The notes beneath the pieces were generated by a model, which was not told the DNA's origin, did no database searches, and saw only the letters and a program-made list of their open reading frames with translations. A program made the position numbers and the translations under genes. 64,000 bases of DNA from Tepidibacillus_B infernus (GTDB lineage Bacteria; Bacillota; Bacilli; Tepidibacillales; Tepidibacillaceae). The stretch is taken from the NCBI RefSeq assembly GCF_048898065.1, contig NZ_JBLWFI010000001.1, forward strand, positions 1,426,001 through 1,490,000, in the 5' to 3' direction. Positions 1 through 7,404 of this stretch are shown here, in pieces (the stretch's first letter is position 1; each line of letters opens with the position of its first letter).

Positions 1-2
1 TA

Positions 3-2966
3 AAGTTTATATTAATAGTAATCTTTTTAGGATTCTTTTTGGGTGCAGGGACTGCCACAGGTTTTGTTGCCGCACTTGTAAAAGATGAACCAGTTCGGAG
101 TGCTGAGGAAATACGCAAACAGGTATTTAAAAACACGGAAACTGGTTTTGCATACTTCTCTAATCAAGACAAGAATGGTACCTTTGAACTGATCGGTGCT
201 TTTAGAAATGATGAAGATCGTCGGTTTGTAAAATTTGAGGAGATTTCACCAAACGTAAAAAATGCTTTTCTTGCGGTAGAAGACCGTGCTTTTTATGATC
301 ATCATGGTGTTAATTTTAAGGCTTTCACACGTGCCGTTCTTCAACAGATTTTTCAAAGTGATGTTCAAACGGGTGGAAGTACAATTACTCAACAATTAGC
401 CAAAAATACGTTCTTTTCTTTAGAAAAAAGCTATCAAAGAAAGGCAAAGGAAATCTTTCTGGCCTTAAGAATGGAACGAGTGATGCCAAAAGATGATATC
501 TTCACCGCCTACTTAAATAAAATCCCGTTTGGTAAAGCTGCTAATTTAAATAATGTCTATGGAATTCAAGCAGCTGCAAAAGGATATTTTAACAAAAATG
601 CGAGTGAACTTAATCTAGCCGAAGCTGCTTATTTAGCTGGAATCCCCCAACGCCCTACTGCATATTCTGCATTTAATAGCAAGGGGTTTGATGAGGAAGG
701 CTACAATTTGGCAAAGAAACGTCAGGAATTAGTACTTAAGAGTATGCTGGAGGAAAAATTTATTTCTCAGCAGGAATATGAAGAAGCCCTTAGATTTGAC
801 ATTAAGGCTGCTTTTGATACCTCCACTAAAAAAGCGTATAGTAAATATCCCTACTTAATCTTAGAGGTGGAAAACCAAGCAGCTGAAAAGTTTGTTGAAG
901 CGCAAGGGATTACGCCAGATGCTAAAGAGTATAGCGAAGCATTAGAAAATGCCAAACAAGAGATTTTAAGTGGTGGTTACAAAGTTTACACGACCGTAGA
1001 TCGTAAAATCTATGAAGCGATGAATAATGTGGCAAAAGACCCTAAGAATTTTCCAAATCCAATCTCCTATAACTTCTCTTTAGGAGATGGAAAAACGAAA
1101 CACCTTGAAAATGAAGATATCCAAATCGGTGCTACACTCATTCATAATAAGACAGGAGCTATCTTAGGTTTTATTGGTGGACGCGATTATAATGTTTCTG
1201 CTGTCAACCATTCTAATTTTAGAGGAACGACAAAAAGACAACCCGGTTCATCGATTAAACCATTGTTGGATTATGGTCCAGCTCTTGAATTAGGTAAGGT
1301 TCAGCCAGCAACTCCAATTGATGATATCCCATTAGGTGGAAAATGGGAGCCAGACAATTGGAACAGCAAATATAATGGCCGTATAACGGCTAGACATGCA
1401 TTAAATCAATCATTTAATATTCCTGCCATAAAGGTATATAAAATGGTTGGCCCAGAAAATGGCTACGAATTTTTAAGTAAACTTGGTTTTCAATTAAATA
1501 AAAAAAGATTCCTTGAAGCTGGTTTGACTCCAGCGATTGGTACGATTGAATCATCACCAGAAGTGATGGCTAGTGCTTACTCAACCTTTGCCAATGGCGG
1601 TACCCATCTTGACTCTTACATGATTGAACGGATTGTGGATCGTGATGGCAATGTGGTCTATGAACACAAAGCAAAACCTGAAGTCGTCTTTAGCGAACAA
1701 ACTTCCTATTTAATTACGGATATGTTAAGAACCGTTATTAAGGATGGAACAGCAAAAACGATTTTGAGATATATTGGCAGTCGAGATGTTGCTGGTAAAA
1801 CAGGAACAACGAATGACACAAAAGACTTATGGTTTGTGGGTTACACACCTGAAATTACTTTAAGTGTATGGACAGGTTACGATTATCCAACAACCATTAG
1901 ATCTGGTAATATTGCTAAAACATCTTGGGGTAAGATTATAACAGAAATTTTTAAAGCTGACCCAGAATTATCTCCTGCAAATGCAAAATTTGAACGACCA
2001 GGTGGATTAATTCAAATGCAGGTATCTAGTACTTCTGGAAAGTTACCATCTGACTTGACAAAAGAAGCTGGCTATTTAGTCACTGACTGGTTTAATAAAA
2101 AATTCATTCCAACAGAGATTGATGATTCTTTAGAAAAAGCGAGAGTGGTTGAATTTAACGGTAAACGTTATTTGGCTAAAGATGAAACGCCTGATGACAT
2201 GGTGGATACAGGAATCTTCTTTAAACGAGAGCCTTATGTTATCCCACCTGGAAAACCAAAGCCATTAGATGTTGATAAAGAATTACCAACTGAGTCTGAC
2301 CCAAGGGAATCTGCAGGGCAACCTGCTCCACCTTCATCGCCTAGCATCACAACCCAAGGAAATAAAAATACGATCTCTTGGGAAAAGAATCTAAGTAATA
2401 GTGTGGTGGGATACAGAATCTATCGTGCTTCTGCTTCAGATTTAGGCTTTACAAAAGTTGGTGTCGTGAAGCAAACAGATCTAAAAGCAGGAAGGTATTC
2501 CTTTACAGATCAAGGAGCAAATAATGGGCCTTTTGCTTATTACATTACAACAGTTGATGTTGCAAATAATGAATCTAACCCTTCAGCAATCGTGGGCAAT
2601 ACGAGCCTACCCATTGGACTAGATGAACCTCAAGATCAAGGAAACCAAGATGGAACATCAAATGAACCACCTGCTGCGACTATACCAAAACGGCCAAAAG
2701 GGGTCTCTGGTGAGCGAAGTGCATCTGGATTACAAGTTACCTTAACCTGGGCTGCAAATCCTGCAGAAGATCAGGTACTTAATTACAATGTTTACTTTAG
2801 TGATGTAGAAGGTGGCAAATACCAATTGATTGGAACAACAGAAGGCACCACTTTCGTTCATCCATCTGTTCCACTAGGTGATGCTTATTACCGTGTAACA
2901 GCAACGAATGAAAATGGTGAATCTGAACCATCTAAAGTAGTCAAAATCCCAGTGAAAAATCAATAA
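3..2966 (+). CDS. ponA: Class A penicillin-binding protein (PBP1A type), 5' end cut by window edge
   Basis: Bifunctional peptidoglycan synthase (glycosyltransferase plus transpeptidase), anchored in the membrane and acting outside it. The frame is open from base 3, so the start lies outside the window; codons 3-41 read as a hydrophobic membrane segment. Numbering from the codon at base 39: the GT51 domain shows EDRAFYDHHG (81-90, catalytic Glu) and GGSTITQQLAKN (112-123). The transpeptidase domain has SSIK at 404, SFN as the SxN-like motif, and KTG at 587. The C-terminus carries two fibronectin type III-like modules (about 765-860 and 885-975), as in Bacillus PonA-like proteins, which usually have one. 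The PonA assignment is family-level. Confidence 0.9.
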   Translation, partial: KFILIVIFLGFFLGAGTATGFVAALVKDEPVRSAEEIRKQVFKNTETGFAYFSNQDKNGTFELIGAFRNDEDRRFVKFEEISPNVKNAFLAVEDRAFYDHHGVNFKAFTRAVLQQIFQSDVQTGGSTITQQLAKNTFFSLEKSYQRKAKEIFLALRMERVMPKDDIFTAYLNKIPFGKAANLNNVYGIQAAAKGYFNKNASELNLAEAAYLAGIPQRPTAYSAFNSKGFDEEGYNLAKKRQELVLKSMLEEKFISQQEYEEALRFDIKAAFDTSTKKAYSKYPYLILEVENQAAEKFVEAQGITPDAKEYSEALENAKQEILSGGYKVYTTVDRKIYEAMNNVAKDPKNFPNPISYNFSLGDGKTKHLENEDIQIGATLIHNKTGAILGFIGGRDYNVSAVNHSNFRGTTKRQPGSSIKPLLDYGPALELGKVQPATPIDDIPLGGKWEPDNWNSKYNGRITARHALNQSFNIPAIKVYKMVGPENGYEFLSKLGFQLNKKRFLEAGLTPAIGTIESSPEVMASAYSTFANGGTHLDSYMIERIVDRDGNVVYEHKAKPEVVFSEQTSYLITDMLRTVIKDGTAKTILRYIGSRDVAGKTGTTNDTKDLWFVGYTPEITLSVWTGYDYPTTIRSGNIAKTSWGKIITEIFKADPELSPANAKFERPGGLIQMQVSSTSGKLPSDLTKEAGYLVTDWFNKKFIPTEIDDSLEKARVVEFNGKRYLAKDETPDDMVDTGIFFKREPYVIPPGKPKPLDVDKELPTESDPRESAGQPAPPSSPSITTQGNKNTISWEKNLSNSVVGYRIYRASASDLGFTKVGVVKQTDLKAGRYSFTDQGANNGPFAYYITTVDVANNESNPSAIVGNTSLPIGLDEPQDQGNQDGTSNEPPAATIPKRPKGVSGERSASGLQVTLTWAANPAEDQVLNYNVYFSDVEGGKYQLIGTTEGTTFVHPSVPLGDAYYRVTATNENGESEPSKVVKIPVKNQ

Positions 2967-2976
2967 TATAAAAAAA

Positions 2977-3133
2977 GGTTTGTATATTCCATCGCTCTCC
3001 GTCATCCGTGCCCTTCTATGAATAAAGATTACGGAGAGAAGGGCACTTCTAAAGGCACACAAAGTGTACAAGTCGTGCTACACAGCTAAAGCTGCTAGTC
3101 ACGCTATGTCGCAGCTTATGGAATATACAAACC
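2977..3133. repeat. Family A dispersed inverted repeat, long copy 1
   Basis: Perfect 15-bp terminal arms, GGTTTGTATATTCCA (2977-2991) and TGGAATATACAAACC (3119-3133). The core holds CTCTCCGT (2995-3002), GTGCCCTT (3008-3015), ACGGAGAG (3031-3038) and AAGGGCAC (3039-3046), an A-B-A'-B' order. About 53 bp near the right end (after 3055) are absent from the otherwise near-identical copy at 10483-10586. It follows directly on the PBP gene. Confidence 0.85.
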
Positions 3134-3150
3134 CTTAAATGACAAATGGA

Positions 3151-3167
3151 AGAAAGTTATACTTTCT
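3151..3167. repeat. Short palindrome next to family A repeat and terminator
   Basis: AGAAAGT-tat-ACTTTCT. Related palindromes lie at 4442-4460 and 10603-10621. Each sits between a family A or B repeat and the terminator of a leftward gene. Confidence 0.6.
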
Positions 3168-3182
3168 TAATCTTTAAAAAAA

Positions 3183-3222
3183 AACAACCTATGATGGTTT
3201 ATCCATTATAGGTTGTTTTTTG
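3183..3222 (-). terminator. Terminator of ccpA
   Basis: Stem AACAACCTAT / ATAGGTTGTT with long A and T tracts on either side. It lies just after the ccpA stop codon and could work in both directions. Confidence 0.8.
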
Positions 3223-3237
3223 TATTGAACAAGTTCG

Positions 3238-4236
3238 CTACTTCGTTGACTGTCTATTGATCAATTGATGTTGTAAAATGACAAACTGATCTGTGATTGG
3301 TTCCTCATTCATATGTTTCGTTAAAAATCTCATTGCAACTGCTCCAATATCATATTGAGGTTGAGCAACTGTAGAAAGTAATGGCCTTACCATTGATGAA
3401 ATCGGTATATTATCAAATCCTCTTACTTCAATATCCTGCGGTACTTGAAGTCCATTATCTTGAATAGCATGAATCGCAGCCACAGCCATTTCATCACTAG
3501 CGGCAAAGAGAGCTGTTGGTTTTTCTGCTAAGGAAAGAAAGTCGTTCATTGCTTCCAGACCAGATTCATAATGATAATCCCCTACGCGAACATATTGTTC
3601 ATCAAATGGTATATTCGCTTCTTCTAAAGCCGCCTTATATCCGTTAAATCGATCTAATCCAGTTAAAGGATCAGTCAGTGGCCCAGTAATGATGGCAATT
3701 TTACGATGTCCACCCTGAATAAAGGCGTTGACAGCGTCCTTTGCTGCTTGGAAATGGTCAATATCTACAGATGGAAACATTTTGCTAGGGTCTTTGGTAG
3801 CTGCTAGTACAATTGGAACGGTTGAGGTTTTAAAAATCTCTAAATGATCATTTGTCACTTCTGCTCCCATAAACAACAAGCCATCCACTTGTTTCTCCAA
3901 TAAGGTATTGATTAGACTTAACTCCTTCTCCACCTTTTTATCTGAACTGGATAAAATAATATTATAGTGATACATACTTGCAATATCTTCTATTCCTCGA
4001 ACAACTTCGGCAAAAAAAGCATTAGAAATATCTGGGATTACGATGCCGACCGTTGTTGTTTTCTTGCTCGCTAATCCCCTTGCTACTGCATTTGGACGAT
4101 AACCTAACCTTTCAATGGTTTCTAATACTTTTTTTCTTGTGCTTGGTTTTACATTAGGGTTCCCATTAACGACCCTTGAAACCGTAGCCATTGATACTCC
4201 AGATTCTCTGGCTACATCATAAATAGTTACTGGCAT
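3238..4236 (-). CDS. ccpA: Catabolite control protein A
   Basis: LacI-family master regulator of carbon catabolite control; with HPr-Ser-P it binds cre sites. The N-terminal helix-turn-helix (residues 4-23, TIYDVARESGVSMATVSRVV) and hinge (RPNAVARGLASKKTTTVG) are nearly the same as in Bacillus CcpA, followed by a periplasmic-binding-protein-like core. The 332-residue length is typical. It lies downstream of aroA in the same direction, the gene order of Bacillus subtilis, but with its own promoter and a repeat in between. Candidate targets in this window are the cre-like boxes at 23010-23024, 54331-54344 and 54417-54430. Confidence 0.93.
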   Translation of the reverse strand: MPVTIYDVARESGVSMATVSRVVNGNPNVKPSTRKKVLETIERLGYRPNAVARGLASKKTTTVGIVIPDISNAFFAEVVRGIEDIASMYHYNIILSSSDKKVEKELSLINTLLEKQVDGLLFMGAEVTNDHLEIFKTSTVPIVLAATKDPSKMFPSVDIDHFQAAKDAVNAFIQGGHRKIAIITGPLTDPLTGLDRFNGYKAALEEANIPFDEQYVRVGDYHYESGLEAMNDFLSLAEKPTALFAASDEMAVAAIHAIQDNGLQVPQDIEVRGFDNIPISSMVRPLLSTVAQPQYDIGAVAMRFLTKHMNEEPITDQFVILQHQLINRQSTK

Positions 4237-4294
4237 TTCAATCTCTCCGTTCGACTAATTTATTTTCATTAATTTTCATCATTTAATGTTAATT

Positions 4295-4323
4295 ATTCTA
4301 CGTCAAAAAAGCAATTCCTACAA
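4295..4323 (-). promoter_or_regulatory. Probable sigma-A promoter of ccpA
   Basis: TTGTAG (4323-4318), a 17-nt spacer, then TAGAAT (4300-4295), about 60 bp upstream of the ccpA start codon. Confidence 0.5.
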
Positions 4324-4371
4324 TCTTTTCATATATTTTCCCCAATTTAATACCATAACCATACAAAATAG

Positions 4372-4428
4372 CCCACAAAAGTGACGACCTCCTTCGAAGT
4401 GTATTCCGATTACTTTTACGGGGTCCCA
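4372..4428. repeat. Family B dispersed inverted repeat
   Basis: CCCACAAAAGTGAC ... GATTACTTTTACGGGG with a central CCTCCTTCGAAG. Near-identical to 28475-28530, with divergent relatives at 42326-42381 and 52132-52184. It lies between aroA and ccpA. Confidence 0.8.
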
Positions 4429-4467
4429 TTATATTCATAACAAGAAAGTTATGCTTTCTTTAGTATT

Positions 4468-4502
4468 AAAAAAAGAAACGCTAACCTTAGTGGTAACGTT
4501 TC
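4468..4502 (-). terminator. Terminator of aroA
   Basis: Imperfect stem GAAACG...CGTTTC. The A tract on the + strand (4468-4474) becomes a T tract in the aroA direction. Confidence 0.7.
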
Positions 4503-4531
4503 ATTATGAGCTACTTTTAAATCACAAAATT

Positions 4532-5599
4532 CTATAATAATTGGGAACCCTTTAAAGCAGTCATCAATTCGTTAAATTGATCTAAATTGAGTTGTTGATT
4601 TGCATCGGATAACGCAACAGCTGGATCAGGATGAACCTCCACCATAATACCATCAGCCCCAGCAGCTAAAGCTGCTTTTGCTATAGGAATCGCAATATCT
4701 TTACGTCCAGCAGAATGACTAATATCTACTAACACTGGTAAGTGGCTTTCTTGTTTTAAAATGGGAACAGCGAGGATATCCAAGGTATTTCGTGTCCACT
4801 TCTCATAGGTACGAATACCACGTTCTACTAAAATCACTTGATTATTTCCCCTTGAAACAATGTATTCGGCTGCAAATAAAAATTCCTCGATCGTCGCTGC
4901 CAAACCTCTTTTTAGTAAAACCGGAGTTTTAACTTGGCCAGCTGCTTTAAGTAATTCGAAGTTTTGCATGTTTCGTGCACCAAGTTGAATCACGTCCACA
5001 TATTGGGTAGCCATTTCAATATCAGCAGGGTTAACAATTTCACTAACCACCTTTAGCCCATACCGATCTGCTACTTTCCTCAATATTTTAAGTCCTTCAA
5101 TACCCAATCCTTGGAAATCGTAAGGGGAAGTTCTTGGTTTAAATGCGCCACCACGAATCAGTTTTATTCCCTGTTCAGCTAATCCTTTTGCAACAGTATC
5201 TACTTGTTCTTCGGTCTCAACTGAACATGGACCTGCAATCATCACTGGCTTTCTTCCAACTTCCACATCCCCAACCTTTACGATCGTGTCCTCAGGATGA
5301 CGTTTTCTACTAACTAACAACTGTTTATTTTTATCCTCTTCTTGTAACTCAAGAGAAGCTTTGAAGATTTCTTTAAATAAATGTCTAACTACATTGTCAT
5401 CAAATGGGCCATGATTATGAGCTACAATTTTATCAAGCATTTCTCTCTCTCTAACAGGATCGAAACGCTTTGTACCTTGTTTCTCTTTTAGATGACCTAT
5501 TTCCTGAACGATCTCAGCTCTTTCATTGATTAACTGCAAAATCTGCAAGTTAATTTCATCTAATCTCAATCTTAACTCATCTAACTCTTGATTACTCAT
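4532..5599 (-). CDS. aroA: Bifunctional chorismate mutase / DAHP synthase
   Basis: First enzyme of the shikimate pathway, condensing PEP and erythrose-4-phosphate to DAHP. Residues 1-85 form an AroQ-type chorismate mutase domain, which in Bacillus serves as the feedback sensor. From about residue 100 comes the KDO8P/DAHP synthase barrel with MIAGPCSVETEEQ, ending GADGIMVEVHPDPAVALSDA. The 355-residue length fits the Bacillus AroA(G) fusion. The ATG at 5599 (MSNQELDEL) is chosen because GGAGG lies 6 nt ahead; the ATG four codons upstream contains that site. Only about 50 bp separate the start from the estimated IS110 left end, so its native promoter may be displaced. Confidence 0.93.
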   Translation of the reverse strand: MSNQELDELRLRLDEINLQILQLINERAEIVQEIGHLKEKQGTKRFDPVREREMLDKIVAHNHGPFDDNVVRHLFKEIFKASLELQEEDKNKQLLVSRKRHPEDTIVKVGDVEVGRKPVMIAGPCSVETEEQVDTVAKGLAEQGIKLIRGGAFKPRTSPYDFQGLGIEGLKILRKVADRYGLKVVSEIVNPADIEMATQYVDVIQLGARNMQNFELLKAAGQVKTPVLLKRGLAATIEEFLFAAEYIVSRGNNQVILVERGIRTYEKWTRNTLDILAVPILKQESHLPVLVDISHSAGRKDIAIPIAKAALAAGADGIMVEVHPDPAVALSDANQQLNLDQFNELMTALKGSQLL

Positions 5600-5652
5600 A
5601 ATAACCTCCATTCCGCCGCTAGCGCTGGCGGCACAAATAGTAATGAAAAATG

Positions 5653-5814
5653 GTGTGCGGCTTTCACCACTTTGCTATGATTAACTTAAGGAGAAGATAT
5701 ACTACAAAGCACGGCGAGGTGAGTCGTAGATTACTTCTCAGTTCAAAACAGTATAATAACCAGTGTAAGAATCATCTTTCAAGCACGAATAAGTGGTTCT
5801 ATAAGACCGCACGC
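5653..5814 (+). ncRNA. Candidate IS110 bridge RNA region
   Basis: Two far-apart segments pair: GTGTGCGGCTTT (5653-5664) with AAGACCGCACGC (5803-5814), about 11 of 12 positions counting G-U. They enclose two stem-loops. The first has GAGAAG (5691-5696) with CTTCTC (5734-5739) and an inner CTAC/GTAG (5702-5705/5726-5729) around a 20-nt loop. The second is closed by AACCA (5758-5762) and TGGTT (5794-5798). A closing stem with two internal loops, just upstream of the recombinase, is the layout known for IS621-type bridge RNAs. The exact ends and the guide bases are not determined. Confidence 0.5.
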
Positions 5815-5896
5815 TAATCATTGTTTTAGCTCTTTGTTAAATGTGTGATGGTTCAGTCAATGTCTTCTTCCTCCAATTATGAAAGGAGGCTGTGCC

Positions 5897-7153
5897 ATGA
5901 AAGTTGTTTATCCTATCTGTTGCGGTGTCGATGTGCATAAGACTTTTCTCGTCGCCACAATTATTACTTCACAGGGGATTACCCCTCATTATTCAAAAAA
6001 GAGATTTTCTACTTTTAACAATTCCATTCTTCAATTCAAGCAGTGGCTGATTGATAACAACTGCTATGATATGTGCATGGAATCGACCGGGAAATATTGG
6101 GTTCCTGTCTACAATCTTTTGGAAGATACCATCCGTATGACTGTTGCTAACCCCAAATGGGTGAAGGCTGTAAAAGGAAATAAGGATGATAAAAAAGATT
6201 CTAAGTGGATTGCTGACCTTTTCCGCCTTGGTTTAGTACCAGGAAGCTATATCCCTAATAAACCAGTCCGTATTCTTCGTGAATACACTCGCTACCGTTC
6301 TAAACTTGTTTCTTGTAGAAGCAGTGAAAAGAACCGTTTTCAAAACGCTTTCACAGTCTGTAATGTAGCCCTTGATGCTGTCGTTTCCGACATGTTTGGC
6401 AAATCTGCCACTTCCATCACGGACTATCTGATTTCCTCTGATACCTTTGACCCGGAATACTGTACTTCTCTTCTTCATAAATCTTTGAAAAAAAAAGCAG
6501 ATAACGTGGTTGAATCTATTGAAGGATACCAAATGACTCAGGAACAAAAAGAACGTATGATCATGGTTCGTTCTCACCTCGACTTCGTAACCAATTCGAT
6601 TGCTGAACTGGACGAAAAACTGGATAAGTTGGTCGAACCTTATGAAAGTGCCATTAACCTTTTATGTACCATTCCCGGAGTTAATAGAGCATCTGCAATC
6701 ACCATTATCTCCGAGATTGGTACAGATATGTCTCAATTTGCCAACTCCAAGCGTTTGTGCTGCTGGGCGGGACTAACACCTGGCAATAATGAATCTGCTG
6801 GTAAGAAGAAATCTGTCCGTATTACACGTGCCGGTGTATACCTCAAACCTGCATTGGTACAAGTTGCCCATGCAGCCGTGAAATCGGATAAGTCTCCTTA
6901 CTACAAAATCAAGTACGAACGCATTTCTAAAAGGAGAGGCAAAAAAAGAGCCATAATCGCTATTGCAAGGATGATACTCACCGCCATATACAATATGTTT
7001 GTTACTGGCGAAGTGTGGAATCCAAGCGACTTGTATAAAATTGATATGCCACAAGAAATGCAGGACAAGCAGAAAGAGAAAGCTATTAATCAGGCAATAA
7101 AACTCCTAATTGCCCAAGGTATAATAAAGGCTTCTGACATTTCTGTAGCTTAA
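5897..7153 (+). CDS. IS110-family transposase (RNA-guided recombinase type)
   Basis: The N-terminal RuvC-like DEDD domain shows GVDVHKTF (first Asp), MESTGKYW (Glu) and a DDKKDSKWIADLFRLGL block with the later acids. The C-terminal Transposase_20 domain shows IPGVNRASAITIISEIG and AGLTPGNNESAGKKKS, which holds the expected catalytic Ser. It is 418 residues with no frameshift, so it looks functional. The ATG at 5897 has AAAGGAGG about 8 nt ahead; a start at 5879 would have no such site. Members of this family recombine donor and target DNA with a noncoding RNA from the same element. Confidence 0.93.
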   Translation: MKVVYPICCGVDVHKTFLVATIITSQGITPHYSKKRFSTFNNSILQFKQWLIDNNCYDMCMESTGKYWVPVYNLLEDTIRMTVANPKWVKAVKGNKDDKKDSKWIADLFRLGLVPGSYIPNKPVRILREYTRYRSKLVSCRSSEKNRFQNAFTVCNVALDAVVSDMFGKSATSITDYLISSDTFDPEYCTSLLHKSLKKKADNVVESIEGYQMTQEQKERMIMVRSHLDFVTNSIAELDEKLDKLVEPYESAINLLCTIPGVNRASAITIISEIGTDMSQFANSKRLCCWAGLTPGNNESAGKKKSVRITRAGVYLKPALVQVAHAAVKSDKSPYYKIKYERISKRRGKKRAIIAIARMILTAIYNMFVTGEVWNPSDLYKIDMPQEMQDKQKEKAINQAIKLLIAQGIIKASDISVA

Positions 7154-7255
7154 AACCAAAGCTTGATTTTTTTTAGGTCTTTAAAGACCTTAGTTTGCTG
7201 CGCCCTTTTTTACCAAATTTAAGCTTATTTTTCACGCTAAGCCACCTCCGAAGTA

Positions 7256-7283
7256 TTGTAAAAAATATACTTTAGATTATACA
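7256..7283 (+). promoter_or_regulatory. Possible promoter of the FtsA-like gene
   Basis: TTGTAA (7256-7261), 16 nt, TATACA (7278-7283), immediately right of the estimated IS end. The remaining 120 bp to the start codon shows no other feature. Confidence 0.35.
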
Positions 7284-7404
7284 GATTTATCGTTAAAATG
7301 AAAAGGATAAAAGGCCCAAATTACTTTCAAAATGAAAAAGGAATCTCTTCACCAATAGAGAATAATACAGATATTGTCGAAATTTTGTCGAAGGAGGGGC
7401 AAAC

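Larger units (their letters stand above)
5648..7243 (+). mobile_element. IS110-family insertion sequence (ends approximate)
   Basis: An intact IS110-type transposase preceded by about 245 bp of structured noncoding DNA and followed by about 90 bp containing the hairpin AGGTCTTTAAAGACCT (7175-7190). No terminal inverted repeats are visible, as expected for the IS110 subgroup. The ends are inferred from the bridge-RNA-like region on the left and from family-B-like flanks (about 5633-5648 and 7243-7275). The element separates aroA from the divergent FtsA-like gene. Confidence 0.7.

Noticed and set aside
2874..3071. Leftward frame sharing a start peptide with the extended larE frame (MTExDGIYKPF)
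   Set aside because: The shared peptide is only the translation of the family A repeat; it is not a coding similarity.
5613..5632. CCGCCGCTAGCGCTGGCGGC hairpin as IS terminal repeat
   Set aside because: No matching sequence at the right end; it lies within the aroA 5' untranslated region and may simply be a leader hairpin or part of the repeat flank.
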